Notes: generated by a model from the sequence alone, not told the origin. 64,000 nucleotides of DNA from Neptunicoccus cionae (GCF_002860325.1 NZ_PKOJ01000010.1:54978-118977); one strand, 5' to 3'. Shown: positions 26,957 through 37,761, counted from the stretch's first letter. Made by a program: numbers and translations.

Positions 26957-28600
26957 TCACGCGCGATAGGTGATCCGACCACCGCAAATGGTTGCAACCG
27001 GCCGGGCCGCACCCAACTGGTCCGGCGCAACACTCTCCAGATCGGTGTCCATCACCACCACATCAGCCATCATACCGGCCCGCAAACGGCCTTTGCGGTT
27101 CTCGTTGAACTCCACCCAAGCGTTGTCACGGGTGTAGGACGCCAATGTATCCCGCAGTGTCTGGCGCTGGTCGGGCCAGTGATCGGGCAGATCCACGCCT
27201 GCAACTGCCCCCTGAATGGTTGGCATGACATCCACCGGCACCACCGGCCAGTCGGTCGAGAAAATCACCTTGGCGCCAGAGTTGCGAATGGTCTGCCATG
27301 CGAAGGCATGTTCATACTGGAAATCATGAAGAAGGTAGCCTTTTTCATAAGGCGGAAAGAACCCGCCAAGGGGCGAGTGTAACGGCTGGATGGACGCCAC
27401 AACGCCAAGTTCGGCAAAGCGCGGTATATCGTCGGGATGCACGGTTTCGATATGTTCGATCCGGTGGCGGCTGTCACGGGGGCCATTGGCACGCCGCGCG
27501 GCCTCGTACCCGTTAAGTGTCTGGCGCACGGCAGCATCCCCGATGGCATGAACTGCAATTTGCAGCCCCATCGCGTCTATGCGGGTACAGGCCTCGTCAA
27601 AATGTTCGGGCGAAAACAGCGGCGCACTGCAACTGTCTGTGTTCGGATAGGGCTGCAACATATAGGCAGTGCGGCTGTCGATCACCCCGTCCATGAACAT
27701 CTTGACCCGAGAGGACCAGACCATATCACCTTTATAAGCCGCGCGCATTTCTGCGGCTTCTGCGATCCTGTCCAGCGGGTCGGTGTGTTTCAGGTGCATC
27801 GGCACTTCGGTCCGGCACAAGAGATCACCGTCCTCCTCCAGTGCAGCCAGCAATTCGAGCTGATAAAAATTGCCATCCATATTATGCAGACCGGTAATCC
27901 CGTGAGAGGCGCAATGCTCCAGTCCGCGCAGCATCACCGCCTTGTCCACGGCCCGTTCCTTGGAAGTTGCCGGTGGCTCGGGATTTGCGCCGGTCATCAG
28001 GCCGAGCATCTCCCGCCCGCCCAGCGCAGTGCAATCCAGTACCGCTTTATAGGCTCCGGGCTCGCGCAGTTCTCCGGCTGCGGTGCCGTCTTCAGCCATC
28101 ACCACTTCAGAGCCTTCGTCCACCTCTGCGCCGTGCAACAGACCTGCCATTTCCAGCGCCTTGGTATTGGCCCAAACCGTGTGATGGTCCGAGGCCATAG
28201 CCGCAAACGGGCGGTCCGGCATCGCCGCATCCAGATCCTGACGGGTAATCGGGCGGTCGCCCATCGCATGATAGTCTATGGCGCTGGCAAAGAGGAGCGG
28301 ATCATCGGGGCGGGATTCGGCATAGGGGCGCACCGCTGCCGCAATCCCATCTACGCCTTCAGCACCATAGAGATTCAGGTAATCCAGTTCTGCTGCGCCC
28401 TGAAACAGATGCACATGGCTGTCAATAAATCCGGGGAGCACGGTGCCACCCTCCGCGTCGATTACTTGGGCGGTGCCTGCGATCTCTTTGATTTCCGCAG
28501 TGCTGCCCACAGCGGCGATCATGCCGTTCTTTATTGCCAGCGCTTCGGCGTCCGGCCCGTCAAACGTGATGACGCGGCCATTCAGGATTACCAGATCCAT
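26957..28600 (-). CDS. YtcJ-like metal-dependent amidohydrolase
   Basis: A 547-residue amidohydrolase-3 family enzyme. Metal-binding marks are DSHVHLF (about 61-67, an H-X-H pair), the HAIGDAA segment (about 350-356), the ISHRIEH-like stretch SRHRIEHIE (about 375-383), and the final STDWPV (about 453-458). The family hydrolyses amides or cyclic amides of many kinds, and its substrate cannot be predicted. It lies 59 bases downstream of the potD-like gene, but a strong terminator occupies that gap, so it may be expressed by read-through or from its own promoter. Confidence 0.87.
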   Translation of the reverse strand: MDLVILNGRVITFDGPDAEALAIKNGMIAAVGSTAEIKEIAGTAQVIDAEGGTVLPGFIDSHVHLFQGAAELDYLNLYGAEGVDGIAAAVRPYAESRPDDPLLFASAIDYHAMGDRPITRQDLDAAMPDRPFAAMASDHHTVWANTKALEMAGLLHGAEVDEGSEVVMAEDGTAAGELREPGAYKAVLDCTALGGREMLGLMTGANPEPPATSKERAVDKAVMLRGLEHCASHGITGLHNMDGNFYQLELLAALEEDGDLLCRTEVPMHLKHTDPLDRIAEAAEMRAAYKGDMVWSSRVKMFMDGVIDSRTAYMLQPYPNTDSCSAPLFSPEHFDEACTRIDAMGLQIAVHAIGDAAVRQTLNGYEAARRANGPRDSRHRIEHIETVHPDDIPRFAELGVVASIQPLHSPLGGFFPPYEKGYLLHDFQYEHAFAWQTIRNSGAKVIFSTDWPVVPVDVMPTIQGAVAGVDLPDHWPDQRQTLRDTLASYTRDNAWVEFNENRKGRLRAGMMADVVVMDTDLESVAPDQLGAARPVATICGGRITYRA

Positions 28601-28617
28601 ATTTTCGGTCCTTCAGG

Positions 28618-28649
28618 AAAAACGGCGCACCCCACCACAGGATGCGCCG
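28618..28649 (-). terminator. Rho-independent terminator after the potD-like gene
   Basis: On the minus strand CGGCGCA (28649-28643) pairs with TGCGCCG (28629-28623) around a 13-base loop and runs directly into five T (28622-28618). It ends 18 bases before the amidohydrolase start codon and 11 bases after the substrate-binding-protein stop. Confidence 0.8.
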
Positions 28650-28659
28650 AAAAGATGTT

Positions 28660-29685
28660 TTACTTTTGCAGTTCGGTCCAGATTCTTGTGTAAATCTTGG
28701 TGGCTTCAGGCGGGCAGACTTCGGCAATATAAGCCGCGCCTTTCAGGTCGGCCGGAATGTTTACTTCCGGTGCATCCGCCATATCCGCTGGCATGAACTC
28801 TTCAGAACCGCTGATCCCGTTTGCATAGCGTGCAAATTCGGAAATCAGGGCCGCATTCTCGGGCGCCATGATAAAGTTCATAAACGTTTTGGCGTTGTCA
28901 GGGTTCTGCGCATCGGCAAGAACGGCAACGTTATCCATCCAGACGGGAAAGCCTTCCTGTGGATAGCCGAACACGATGTCCTCGTTTTGCAGGCGGGCAC
29001 GGAAGGACGCGCCGTTCCAGTTCACACCGGCAGACAGGTCGCCTTTTGCGTATTTTTCAATCGCGCCGTAATCAATCGACAGCCAATGCGGTTTCGCTGC
29101 CATCAGTGTATCACGAACTTTCTTGAGCACATCCTTATCAGCGGTGCATTGCTCGCCGCCAACGTATTTAATCGCCATGCCCATCACGTCATTCATTTCA
29201 GGAACAACGTTGATCTTGCCTTTCAGTTCTTCCGGCGGGTCAAGAACGATGGCCGAAGTGTTCGGATCGCCATCATAGACCGAGGTATTGACCGTAACGC
29301 CTACGGTACCCCATTGCCACGGCACGGTGTAATTCCGGCCCGGATCAAACGCTACATCAACCCACTGCGGGTCCATGTTCTTGAAGTTTTCCATTTCATT
29401 GGGCTTGGCTTCCATCAAAAGCCCTTCGTTAATCCAGATTGGCACATAGGTGCCTGACGGAACCACGATATCGAACCCGTGACCACCGGCCTTCACCTTG
29501 GCCAGCGCGGTGTCGTTACTGTCGTAATCCGTGACCGTCACCTTGATGCCGGTTTCTTCTTCGAACTTCTTGATCAGATCGGGGTTCGTATAGTTGCCCC
29601 AGTTGTATATATTCAGCTCGCCATCTGCAAAGGCAGGCGCGCCCAGCGCAGCCGCAATCCCGATGGCCGTTACCAACGTTTTCAT
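28660..29685 (-). CDS. PotD-like periplasmic polyamine/putrescine-binding protein
   Basis: A 341-residue solute-binding protein with a signal peptide (about 1-20, ending APAFA before [12 protein letters not shown]). The opening of the mature part, [26 protein letters not shown], is typical of PotD/PotF. The ATG at 29683-29685 is chosen because the signal peptide begins there; the open frame continues upstream inside the permease gene. It is the last gene of the potABCD-like operon, 5 bases after the permease stop. Polyamine specificity is likely but not certain, as the family includes other cation binders. Confidence 0.9.
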   Translation of the reverse strand: MKTLVTAIGIAAALGAPAFADGELNIYNWGNYTNPDLIKKFEEETGIKVTVTDYDSNDTALAKVKAGGHGFDIVVPSGTYVPIWINEGLLMEAKPNEMENFKNMDPQWVDVAFDPGRNYTVPWQWGTVGVTVNTSVYDGDPNTSAIVLDPPEELKGKINVVPEMNDVMGMAIKYVGGEQCTADKDVLKKVRDTLMAAKPHWLSIDYGAIEKYAKGDLSAGVNWNGASFRARLQNEDIVFGYPQEGFPVWMDNVAVLADAQNPDNAKTFMNFIMAPENAALISEFARYANGISGSEEFMPADMADAPEVNIPADLKGAAYIAEVCPPEATKIYTRIWTELQK

Positions 29686-29690
29686 GTCAG

Positions 29691-30512
29691 TTACTCCCTG
29701 TTCGTTTGTGTTCCGCCCTTGGAAAGTAGGTAGAACGCGATCACAAGAGCGACTGAGATCGCGAGCAAAGCTGTCGATATGGCGTTGACTTCCGGTGTAA
29801 TTACGCGGCGCATTTGACCGAGCATATAGGTCGGCAGAGTATCCTGCCCCGCAGATTTCACAAATTCGGTAATCACCACATCGTCCAGCGATATGACAAA
29901 GGCCAGCATACTGCCCGCCAGAACACCTGGCCAAAGCTGTGGCAGCGTCACGCGGCGGAAGACCCGCCACGGTGTACCGTACAGGTCCGCCCCCGCCTGT
30001 TCGAGGTTCAGGTCCATACCCTGAAGCCGCGCGCGGATCGGCATATATGCAAAAGGGATACAAAAGGCAGAGTGGGCGATAATCAGGTACATCAGTCCGG
30101 TGTACCCCGTAGCCACTTTGATCATGGCAAAGAAGATCAGCAGCGCCACCGCTGTGACAATTTCGGGGATCATCAAGGGCTGGTTGATCAAAGCAAAGAC
30201 AAAGGTATAGCCACGAAACCCTCTGGTCCGCGTTGTCGCCAGCGCCGCCATCACTGCTGCACTGGTGGCAATCAGAGAGGCGCTTGTCGCGATAATCAGG
30301 GACAGGATTGTTGCATCCTGTACCTTTTCATTCTGCCAGGCCTTCACGTACCATTGCCACGAAAACCCTTCCCAAATCGCTATGCTTTCACCCTTATTAA
30401 AGGAATAGACCACCAGCAGGATGATCGGCAGGTAGAGTACCAGAAAGCATAGCAGCGCAATAGGAACGAAACCGGTCTGGCGGCGGACATCAAACGCTCG
30501 GGATTTAGCCAT
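29691..30512 (-). CDS. PotC-like ABC transporter permease
   Basis: A 273-residue inner-membrane permease with about six hydrophobic segments and the binding-protein-dependent EAA loop, here [25 protein letters not shown] (about 160-184). The start at 30510-30512 gives an 8-base overlap with the potB-like stop. With the potB-like partner it forms the membrane channel of the importer. The late [16 protein letters not shown] segment is typical of PotC. Confidence 0.91.
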   Translation of the reverse strand: MAKSRAFDVRRQTGFVPIALLCFLVLYLPIILLVVYSFNKGESIAIWEGFSWQWYVKAWQNEKVQDATILSLIIATSASLIATSAAVMAALATTRTRGFRGYTFVFALINQPLMIPEIVTAVALLIFFAMIKVATGYTGLMYLIIAHSAFCIPFAYMPIRARLQGMDLNLEQAGADLYGTPWRVFRRVTLPQLWPGVLAGSMLAFVISLDDVVITEFVKSAGQDTLPTYMLGQMRRVITPEVNAISTALLAISVALVIAFYLLSKGGTQTNRE

Positions 30513-31407
30513 GAGACATCTCCTCACGGCCAGCGGCCCGCACGTAAACAATCAGCGCAACCATCACGATAGCAAGCAGGGTGATCGACAGAGCCGCGCC
30601 AAGGGGCCAGTTCCGCCCCTGCCCGAATTGCAGTTCGATCAGGTTGCCCAGCATCAACTGTTTTCCCCCGCCCAGCACACGCGGCGTCACATAGGCACCA
30701 AGGGAGGGCACAAAGACAAGGATCGAACCAGCTATCACACCGGGCTTCACGATGGGAAAAATCACCCGCCGCAGCACCCGCCAGCGAGAAGCGTAAAGGT
30801 CATAAGCCGCCTCTACCAATGAAAAGTCGAACCGCTCCATCGCGGCATAGATTGGCAGCACCATCAGCGGCAGATAGACATAGAACATGCCCAAGGTGAT
30901 CGCAAATTCGGTAAACAACATCTGGATCGGCTGGTCGATTATTCCCAGTCCGATCAACAAAGAATTTACCACCCCTTCGTTCCGGATGATCTCCATCACC
31001 GCAAAGGTGCGGATCAGCAGGTTGGTCCAGAAGGGGATCATGATCAGCAGCATCCAGATGTCGCGCTTGTCCTTGGGCCGTGTCGCAATGAAATAGGCAG
31101 TCGGGAAGCCCACAATAAAGGCGACCAGTGTCGTCATCAGCGACAGTTTCACAGAACGCCAGAAAATCGAAAGATGCGCATCCGAGAAGGAAAGCGTGTC
31201 ATCAAAGAAGTCACGCTCCACCACCACATTGAACCATGCGTCGGTGGAGAACTTCCAGACGACCCCGCCATAATCACCCGGTGTCAGGAATGAATAAAGC
31301 ACGACGATCAACAGCGGACCGGAGGCCGCAAACAAGAGGATCAAAAGCGCTGGCGAAAGCAATAACCAGCGGCGGCGGGTGGCTTGGGTGTCGGATGCCT
31401 GTGTCAT
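30505..31407 (-). CDS. PotB-like ABC transporter permease
   Basis: A 300-residue permease with about six transmembrane segments. The first is LLLSPALLILLFAASGPLLIVVLYSF (residues about 16-41), and the EAA-type loop VEAAYDLYASRWRVLRRVIFPIVKP is at about 198-222. Its ATG shares a base with the PotA-like stop (TGATG), so translation is coupled. It pairs with the downstream PotC-like permease. Confidence 0.91.
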   Translation of the reverse strand: MTQASDTQATRRRWLLLSPALLILLFAASGPLLIVVLYSFLTPGDYGGVVWKFSTDAWFNVVVERDFFDDTLSFSDAHLSIFWRSVKLSLMTTLVAFIVGFPTAYFIATRPKDKRDIWMLLIMIPFWTNLLIRTFAVMEIIRNEGVVNSLLIGLGIIDQPIQMLFTEFAITLGMFYVYLPLMVLPIYAAMERFDFSLVEAAYDLYASRWRVLRRVIFPIVKPGVIAGSILVFVPSLGAYVTPRVLGGGKQLMLGNLIELQFGQGRNWPLGAALSITLLAIVMVALIVYVRAAGREEMSHG

Positions 31408-32477
31408 CAGTCCCTCAGCACCTGACCGACTCCGGCCTCAAAGCTCACGCCAACTTTATCACCGACTTCGAAACCTTCGCCGGTGTTGGGCTGGTTTTGT
31501 TTGCGCACCACAAAGGCAGAGCCTCCGTCGAGCGTTATATGATAATGGGTATCGGTGCCAAAATAGACGATGTTTTCCAAAACACCGTCGAGCAAGCCGC
31601 TCTCTTTGGTCAGAACCGCGTGTTCTGGGCGCACTGCAAGCGTGACCGCACCGGATTGTCCGCCCCCCTGTACTGCCCGCGCCGCAACAGTTTTACCGGA
31701 CGGAAGTGTCACGGTTGCGACCTCTCCGGCAACCGACTGAAGCGTTGCTTCCAGAAAATTTGTATCCCCGATAAAATCCGCCACGAAGCGTTCGGCGGGA
31801 TGGTCATAAATGTCTTTCGGCCCGCCGATCTGTAATATCCGACCCGAGCTCATCACTGCGATCCGGTCAGACATCGTCAGGGCTTCTTCCTGATCGTGCG
31901 TGACAAATACAAAGGTGATGCCGGTTTCCGATTGCAGACGCTTCAGTTCGATCTGCATTTCCTTGCGGAGTTTGAAATCAAGCGCTGACAGGGGCTCGTC
32001 CAGCAGCAGGACTTTCGGTCTCGGGGCCAATGCCCGGGCCAGCGCCACACGCTGTTGCTGCCCACCGGAAATCTGGCTGGTCATCCGGTCGGCCATGGGG
32101 GCCATTTGCACCAGTTCCAGCATCTCGCCAACGACCTGTTTGATCTCTGCTTTGGGACGGTCCTGCATCTCCAGACCAAACCCTATATTCTGGGCCACAG
32201 TCATATGCGGGAACAGCGCGTAATTCTGGAATACCGTGTTTACCGGCCGCGCATAAGGCGGCAGCGGCAGCACATCCTGCCCTTCGATTGTTAACGATCC
32301 GCTGGTTGGGTCAACAAATCCCGCAATGGAGCGTAGCAAGGTGGTTTTACCGCAACCCGAGGGGCCAAGAAGCGTGAAAAATTCGTTCTGCCGTATCTCT
32401 ACATTGATGTCGTCAAGGGCGGTGAAAGCATTGGCGCCTAACCCGAAGGTTTTCGACAGACCGGAGATTTCAATCAT
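31407..32477 (-). CDS. PotA-like ABC transporter ATP-binding protein
   Basis: A 356-residue ATPase that powers the importer. Walker A is GPSGCGKTT (38-46), the signature [15 protein letters not shown] is at about 132-146, Walker [12 protein letters not shown] follows, and a C-terminal TOBE domain occupies about 270-350. The ATG at 32475-32477 is preferred because the protein then begins [12 protein letters not shown] like its family; the frame runs 21 codons further upstream. It is the first gene of the pot-like operon. The 193 bases upstream hold no clear promoter that I would claim. Confidence 0.91.
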   Translation of the reverse strand: MIEISGLSKTFGLGANAFTALDDINVEIRQNEFFTLLGPSGCGKTTLLRSIAGFVDPTSGSLTIEGQDVLPLPPYARPVNTVFQNYALFPHMTVAQNIGFGLEMQDRPKAEIKQVVGEMLELVQMAPMADRMTSQISGGQQQRVALARALAPRPKVLLLDEPLSALDFKLRKEMQIELKRLQSETGITFVFVTHDQEEALTMSDRIAVMSSGRILQIGGPKDIYDHPAERFVADFIGDTNFLEATLQSVAGEVATVTLPSGKTVAARAVQGGGQSGAVTLAVRPEHAVLTKESGLLDGVLENIVYFGTDTHYHITLDGGSAFVVRKQNQPNTGEGFEVGDKVGVSFEAGVGQVLRD

Positions 32478-32670
32478 TGTGCCTCTGCTGAATTGCTGGA
32501 GCGGTATTCTTCCGGACGGCCACGATTTGGCGCCACCCATCGCCTACCTTAGCGTCAACAGTCTGTCCTGAGTCAACGAGTTTATTTTAATTTGCAGGCT
32601 GAAAATAAGGCAGTTTGCCTACATATCGAACACCGCCCCGACATAGATAAAAAGATTGAGTGACAATAAC

Positions 32671-33552
32671 TTACAATCCGTTCACCGGAACCTTCAGCAC
32701 CGGGTTCCCGTCGTCGTCCGTTGGCATGACCCCTGCGCGCATGTTCACTTGCAGGGACGGAATGATCAGCTTGGGCATCGCCAGTTGCGCATCCCGTTCG
32801 GTGCGGAATTTGATGAACTCCTCGCGGGTTTTTCCGCCGCCTACGTGGATGTTGTGGATCTTCTCCTCGCCCACGGTGGTTTCCCATTTGATGTCCCGCC
32901 CGTTGGGGCCGTAATCATGACAGATAAACAGGCGCATCTCGTCCGGCAGCGCCAGCACTTTCTGGATACTGTCGTACAACTGACCTGCATCGCCGCCAGG
33001 AAAATCCGCCCGTGCCGAGCCACCGTCCGGCATAAACAACGTGTCCCCCGTGAAGGTCGCATTGCCGATCACATGCACCATACAGGCAGGGGTGTGGCCG
33101 GGGGTGTAGATGGCAAAAGCCTGCATAGTGCCGATCTGGTAGGTATCCCCATCCCTGAACAACGCATCAAACTGCGACCCGTCCCGCTGGAATGCGGTGC
33201 CTTCGTTGAAGATCTTCCCGAAGGTTTCCTGCACCTCCATGATCTTCTCACCCACACCAACCTTACCGCCGAGCTTCTCTTGTATATAAGGCGCCGCGCT
33301 CAGGTGGTCGGCGTGGACGTGGGTTTCGATTATCCAGTCAAGCGTCAGCCCGCGGCTGGTGATTTCGGCAATCAGCGCATCGGCGTGGTCATAGGTGATC
33401 CGTCCTGCTGCGTAATCAATGTCCATAACACTGTCGATAATGGCACAATGCTCACTGGCCGGATCTTTGACGATGTAGCTAACCGTGTTGGACTCCGCAT
33501 CAAAATGCGCCGAAACCTCTGGCTTGACATCCATGTTCACCGGATAGTTCAT
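32671..33552 (-). CDS. MBL-fold metallo-hydrolase (persulfide dioxygenase/glyoxalase II-like)
   Basis: A 293-residue metallo-beta-lactamase-fold protein. The metal motif is THVHADH (77-83) with H78, H80, D82 and H83, followed by YTPGHTPACMVH (about 155-166), FTGDTLF, and a late H-containing ICHDYGPNGR. The large C-terminal region resembles ETHE1-like or Blh-like hydrolases. The ATG at 33550-33552 has GGAGGA upstream. It lies 77 bases after ubiB on the same strand. Sulfur detoxification is possible but not shown; no rhodanese is fused to it. Confidence 0.83.
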   Translation of the reverse strand: MNYPVNMDVKPEVSAHFDAESNTVSYIVKDPASEHCAIIDSVMDIDYAAGRITYDHADALIAEITSRGLTLDWIIETHVHADHLSAAPYIQEKLGGKVGVGEKIMEVQETFGKIFNEGTAFQRDGSQFDALFRDGDTYQIGTMQAFAIYTPGHTPACMVHVIGNATFTGDTLFMPDGGSARADFPGGDAGQLYDSIQKVLALPDEMRLFICHDYGPNGRDIKWETTVGEEKIHNIHVGGGKTREEFIKFRTERDAQLAMPKLIIPSLQVNMRAGVMPTDDDGNPVLKVPVNGL

Positions 33553-33629
33553 CTGCAATCCTCCGCAAGCTGGGTATTCCCTTGCAAGTGTTGCACAGGT
33601 GAAGCGGCTGCCGCAAATGCAAATCCGGT

Positions 33630-35153
33630 TTAGTCCAGCGCCGCCACAAGGATCGCCACAAAGGCCCCGCCCAGCACGAACCACGCCATCTGACGCCACC
33701 GCGAAACCGGACGGCGGGTTTCCGGCGGGGCGGCGGTCCGCAACAAGGCATTTTCCACCAGCTGCGGCAGTTGCGGCCCGAAGCGGGACAGGGTGCGCAT
33801 GGTTCGGCCCAGATCGCGGACGATCGCCTTTGGCCCCAGATTGTCGGTGATGTAGGTTTCAACCACCGGCTTGGCCACTTCCCAGATATTAAGGGACGGA
33901 TCGAGAGAGCGCCCGACCCCTTCCACAACAACCATCGTCCGTTGCAACAGGATCAGTTCGGTGCGGGTTTCCATGCCAAAGCGTTCGGTCACGTCGAACA
34001 AATGCCCCAGCAGCCGCGCCATGGAGATTTTGGTGGCATCCTGTCCGAAAATCGGCTCCCCTACGGCCCGCAGGGCAAGGGCAAACGCCTCTACATCCTG
34101 ATGGGCGGGCACATAGCCCGCTTCGAAATGCACTTCGGCCACGCGGCGGTAATCCTTGCGGATGAAACCGATCAGGATCTCCGCATAAACGCGGCGGGTG
34201 TATTCGTCGATCTGCCCCATGATCCCGAAATCCAGCGCGACAAGATCGCCATCCGGCCCCACCTTCAGGTTGCCCTGATGCATGTCCGCATGAAAGAACC
34301 CGTCCCGCAGCGCGTGGCTGAGAAAGACCTGCACAATCCGTGCGCCCAGCGCAGGCAGGTTGTAACCAGCACTCCGCAGCGCCTCCACATTGCTAAGCCC
34401 GATGCCTTCCACCCATTCCAGTGTCATCACAGAACGGGCAGAGTGCTGCCAGACCACACGGGGCACGCGGAAGCCTTCATCGCCTTCGGTATTGGCATGG
34501 AACTGATCGGCGGCACTTGCCTCCATCCGCAGGTCCAGCTCTCCTTTGACGACGGATTCAAAGTGGTTGATCACCTCGGTCGGATGCAAACGGCGGCTGG
34601 AAGGGGACAGCAGTTCGATCATCTGCGCTGCAAAATGAAAAGCGTCGATGTCCTTACGGAAGGCCCGCTCGATTCCGGGACGCAGGATTTTCACCGCAAC
34701 GTCCTGCCCTGTGTCTTGCAACCGCGCGTGGTGCACCTGTGCAATTGACGCGGCTGCAACCGGCTCGGAGAATTCCGAGAAAATCTGCTCGACGGGGGCG
34801 CCAAGTGCGTATTCAATCTCGGCACGGGCCTCTGCCATCGGGAAAGGCGCAATCTTGTCCTGCAAGACCTGCAATTCCCGCGCCATTTCCGCCCCGACCA
34901 CATCGGGGCGTGTGGACATTAACTGGCCAAATTTGATGTAGGCGGGACCAAGCGCCGTAATCGCCCGCAGCATCGGAGGCTGGGCCGGATCCCCTTTCAG
35001 GCCAAGCCATTTGAACGGCCAGCCGAGCACCCGCGCGGCAAATCGGACAGGCGCGGGGGCATCCACCGCTTCAAGCGCCATCTTCATCGCGCCGGTGCGT
35101 TCAAACGTGGCTCCGGTGCGGATCAACCGCCAGATATTATGAGGTCCGCGCAT
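33630..35153 (-). CDS. ubiB: UbiB, ABC1/ADCK-like kinase-fold protein of ubiquinone synthesis
   Basis: A 507-residue atypical-kinase-fold protein needed for ubiquinone synthesis. Family marks are KFGQLMSTRPDV (about 73-84, the KxGQ motif), the nucleotide-binding region with QVHHAR and VAVKILRPG (about 137-160), and DMHQGNLKVGPDGDLVALDFG (about 287-307) with catalytic-loop-like residues. Hydrophobic C-terminal segments anchor it. Once called a hydroxylase, it is now regarded as an accessory ATPase. It begins one base after the ubiE stop. Confidence 0.94.
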   Translation of the reverse strand: MRGPHNIWRLIRTGATFERTGAMKMALEAVDAPAPVRFAARVLGWPFKWLGLKGDPAQPPMLRAITALGPAYIKFGQLMSTRPDVVGAEMARELQVLQDKIAPFPMAEARAEIEYALGAPVEQIFSEFSEPVAAASIAQVHHARLQDTGQDVAVKILRPGIERAFRKDIDAFHFAAQMIELLSPSSRRLHPTEVINHFESVVKGELDLRMEASAADQFHANTEGDEGFRVPRVVWQHSARSVMTLEWVEGIGLSNVEALRSAGYNLPALGARIVQVFLSHALRDGFFHADMHQGNLKVGPDGDLVALDFGIMGQIDEYTRRVYAEILIGFIRKDYRRVAEVHFEAGYVPAHQDVEAFALALRAVGEPIFGQDATKISMARLLGHLFDVTERFGMETRTELILLQRTMVVVEGVGRSLDPSLNIWEVAKPVVETYITDNLGPKAIVRDLGRTMRTLSRFGPQLPQLVENALLRTAAPPETRRPVSRWRQMAWFVLGGAFVAILVAALD

Positions 35154-35154
35154 G

Positions 35155-35904
35155 TCAGATTTTCCACCCGCTGTGCAGCGCGGCGATGCCCAAGGTCAGA
35201 TTGCGGTACTTGGCATTTTCAAACCCCGCATCCTTCACCATCTGCAAGAAGGTGTCCTGATCGGGGAATTTGCGGATCGATTCCACCAGATACTGGTAAC
35301 TGTCTGCATCATTGGCGATGATCTTGCCCATTGGCGGGATGACATTGAAAGAGTAGCGGTCATAGGCCCATTGCAGCGCGGGGTTCGGTATCTGCGAAAA
35401 CTCCAGCACCATCAACCGCCCCCCCGGACGCAATACGCGGTAGGCTTCGTTGAGGGCTTCCTGCGGACGGGTAACATTCCGGATACCGAAAGAGATCGTG
35501 TAAACGTCAAAGGAGTTATCTGCGAAAGGCAGCGCCATCGCATCGCCGCAGACCCAATCCAGATGATCGGCCAGATCCTCCGCCTCGGCCCGCAGACGCC
35601 CTGCATCAAGCATGCCTTGGGTCATATCGAACACTGTTGCGTGAGCTTGCGGTGCGCGTTTCAAAAACCGGAAGGAAATATCCCCTGTTCCGCCCGCCAC
35701 ATCCAGCAACTTTTGCGGACCGCGCGGTGCCAGCCAGTCCATCATCGCATCCTTCCAGATCCGGTGGATGCCCATGGACATAGCGTCATTCATAATATCG
35801 TATTTTGACGCCACATTGGAAAACACCCCGTGTACCATGCCTGCCTTGGCGTCTTCATCTACGGTCTGAAACCCGAAATGGGTGGTCTTTTGCGATTCGG
35901 TCAT
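35155..35904 (-). CDS. ubiE: Demethylmenaquinone/2-polyprenylphenol C-methyltransferase UbiE
   Basis: SAM-dependent methyltransferase of 249 residues that methylates the benzoquinone ring in ubiquinone (and menaquinone) synthesis. The SAM motif [14 protein letters not shown] is at about 66-79, and the UbiE signature [18 protein letters not shown] at about 35-52. A second family mark, [25 protein letters not shown], spans about 144-168. The ATG at 35902-35904 is chosen for family fit; the frame stays open 53 codons further upstream, where it overlaps the mutM start region on the other strand. Confidence 0.95.
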   Translation of the reverse strand: MTESQKTTHFGFQTVDEDAKAGMVHGVFSNVASKYDIMNDAMSMGIHRIWKDAMMDWLAPRGPQKLLDVAGGTGDISFRFLKRAPQAHATVFDMTQGMLDAGRLRAEAEDLADHLDWVCGDAMALPFADNSFDVYTISFGIRNVTRPQEALNEAYRVLRPGGRLMVLEFSQIPNPALQWAYDRYSFNVIPPMGKIIANDADSYQYLVESIRKFPDQDTFLQMVKDAGFENAKYRNLTLGIAALHSGWKI

Positions 35905-36011
35905 GGTCTGGCCCTCGGGTCTTGTGTTCGGACTATATATAGGGTGATTGAAACAGAGGAAATGCGGCATGGTTGTTTGTCGCAGTTTATCCACCAGATA
36001 CGGAGAGGCCG

Positions 36012-36884
36012 ATGCCCGAACTTCCAGAGGTAGAAACAGTGCGGCGCGGGCTGGAGCCTGCAATGGTAGGCAAACGGATTGCCCTTGCCGATGTGCGCCG
36101 CCCCGATCTGCGCTGGCCCTTTCCTGAACGCATGGCCGACCGCCTGACGGGGGCGCGGATCGAACGCTTGCGCCGACGCAGCAAATATATTCTGGGGGAT
36201 CTTGATACCGGCGAGACCCTTCTCATCCATCTTGGAATGTCAGGCCGGATGCTGATCGCGCAACCGAACGCAGACAACGGGCGCGATATGCTGGGGGAAT
36301 TTCACCACCTGCACCCTGCCCCCGAAAAACACGATCATGTCGTCCTGGATATGGAAGACGGCACGCGGATCACCTTTAACGATGCCCGCAGGTTTGGCGC
36401 GATGGACCTGTTTGCCACCGAACTGGGCGAAGCGCATAAACTGCTCGCCGTGCTCGGGCCGGAGCCTTTGGGCAACAGCTTTGACGATGACTATTTCAAA
36501 GCGGCATTAAAAGGGAAGAACACACCGATCAAATCCGCCCTTCTCGACCAGCGCATCGTTTCGGGACTGGGTAATATCTATGTTTGTGAAGCGCTCTGGC
36601 GCACCGGCATTTCCCCCCTGCGCAAGGCTGGTGGTATCAGTGCCAATCGGGTCGCCTCTCTGGTGCCTGCGATTCGACAGGTTCTGGCCGAGGCCATCGA
36701 ATCAGGCGGATCTTCCCTGAAGGATTACCGGCAGACGGACGGCGAACTGGGGTATTTCCAACACAGCTTTGCCGTCTACGGCCGCGAAGGCGAACCTTGC
36801 AGGAAACCCGATTGCGCAGGCAATATCAAACGGGTGGTACAATCGGGACGGTCGAGCTTCTTTTGTAACACCTGCCAGCGGTGA
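36012..36884 (+). CDS. mutM: Formamidopyrimidine-DNA glycosylase
   Basis: Bifunctional base-excision-repair glycosylase/AP lyase that removes 8-oxoguanine. The start [10 protein letters not shown] gives the mature P1 nucleophile and E2/E5 pair after Met removal. The H2TH region with [13 protein letters not shown] (about 177-189) and the C-terminal zinc finger (C-X4-C ... C-X2-C in EPCRKPDC and FFCNTCQR) are intact, and QR ends the protein. It is 290 residues. The frame begins 39 bases earlier, but the N-terminal proline chemistry requires this start. It is divergent from ubiE. Confidence 0.96.
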   Translation: MPELPEVETVRRGLEPAMVGKRIALADVRRPDLRWPFPERMADRLTGARIERLRRRSKYILGDLDTGETLLIHLGMSGRMLIAQPNADNGRDMLGEFHHLHPAPEKHDHVVLDMEDGTRITFNDARRFGAMDLFATELGEAHKLLAVLGPEPLGNSFDDDYFKAALKGKNTPIKSALLDQRIVSGLGNIYVCEALWRTGISPLRKAGGISANRVASLVPAIRQVLAEAIESGGSSLKDYRQTDGELGYFQHSFAVYGREGEPCRKPDCAGNIKRVVQSGRSSFFCNTCQR

Positions 36885-36958
36885 TTTGGCCCCAGACTTG
36901 AAACCGGTGCTGGGCGTGATAAGGCTAAACGCTTGAGAAACAGCAAGTGAGTGCTCTA

Positions 36959-37735
36959 ATGGGCTATGAAACCCTGATTGTAGACATCGACGACCACGTG
37001 GGTGTGATCACCCTGAACCGGCCGGATGCCCTGAACGCCTTGAACCAGCAATTGCTCAAAGAGCTGGCCGCGGCCTTGGGCGTGATGCAAGAGAACGAAA
37101 AAGTACGCTGCATCGTTCTGACCGGAAGCGAAAAGGCTTTCGCAGCCGGCGCGGACATTAAAGAAATGTCCGAACAATCTTTCGTCGATATGTTCTCGTC
37201 AGATTTTTTCACTGCAGAAACCGAAGCGATCCTGCGCTGCCGCAAGCCGATCATCGCAGCCGTATCGGGTTATGCCCTTGGCGGTGGTTGCGAACTGGCA
37301 ATGATGTGCGACTTCATCATCTGCTCGGACACAGCGAAATTCGGCCAGCCCGAAATCAACCTTGGCGTTATTGCCGGAATCGGTGGCTCCCAGCGCCTGA
37401 CCCGCTTTGTCGGCAAATCCAAATCCATGGAAATGCACTTGACCGGCCGCTTCATGGACGCAGAAGAAGCCGAACGCTCCGGTTTGGTCAGCCGAATCGT
37501 TCCGGCCAAAAAGCTGATGGAAGACGCAATGGCCACAGCGGCCAAGATTGCCGAGAAGTCCACTTTGGCCACAATGGCAGTGAAAGAAGCGGTCGACCGC
37601 TCTTATGAAACCACTCTGCGCGAGGGCATTTTGTTCGAACGCCGTTTATTTCATTCACTTTTTGCCACAGAAGACCAATCCGAAGGCATGTCTGCCTTCA
37701 TGGAAAAACGCTCTGCAAAATTCCGGGGCAAGTAA
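36959..37735 (+). CDS. Enoyl-CoA hydratase
   Basis: A 258-residue crotonase-fold enzyme that hydrates enoyl-CoA in fatty acid oxidation. The oxyanion-hole and catalytic residues are visible: AGADIKEM (about 63-70), [13 protein letters not shown] (about 105-117) with the first glutamate, and FGQPEINLG (about 126-134) with the second. The ATG at 36959 is chosen over a GTG at 36947 because the protein then starts like its family ([17 protein letters not shown]). It sits 74 bases after mutM and 96 bases before rpsT; this neighbour pair is common near dnaA in Rhodobacterales. Confidence 0.92.
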   Translation: MGYETLIVDIDDHVGVITLNRPDALNALNQQLLKELAAALGVMQENEKVRCIVLTGSEKAFAAGADIKEMSEQSFVDMFSSDFFTAETEAILRCRKPIIAAVSGYALGGGCELAMMCDFIICSDTAKFGQPEINLGVIAGIGGSQRLTRFVGKSKSMEMHLTGRFMDAEEAERSGLVSRIVPAKKLMEDAMATAAKIAEKSTLATMAVKEAVDRSYETTLREGILFERRLFHSLFATEDQSEGMSAFMEKRSAKFRGK

Positions 37736-37761
37736 CACACAAACTTTCGCGCTTCAGACCG

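Noticed and set aside
32478..32670. Search for a riboswitch or promoter upstream of the PotA-like gene
   Set aside because: No conserved riboswitch core or convincing -35/-10 pair could be supported by eye.
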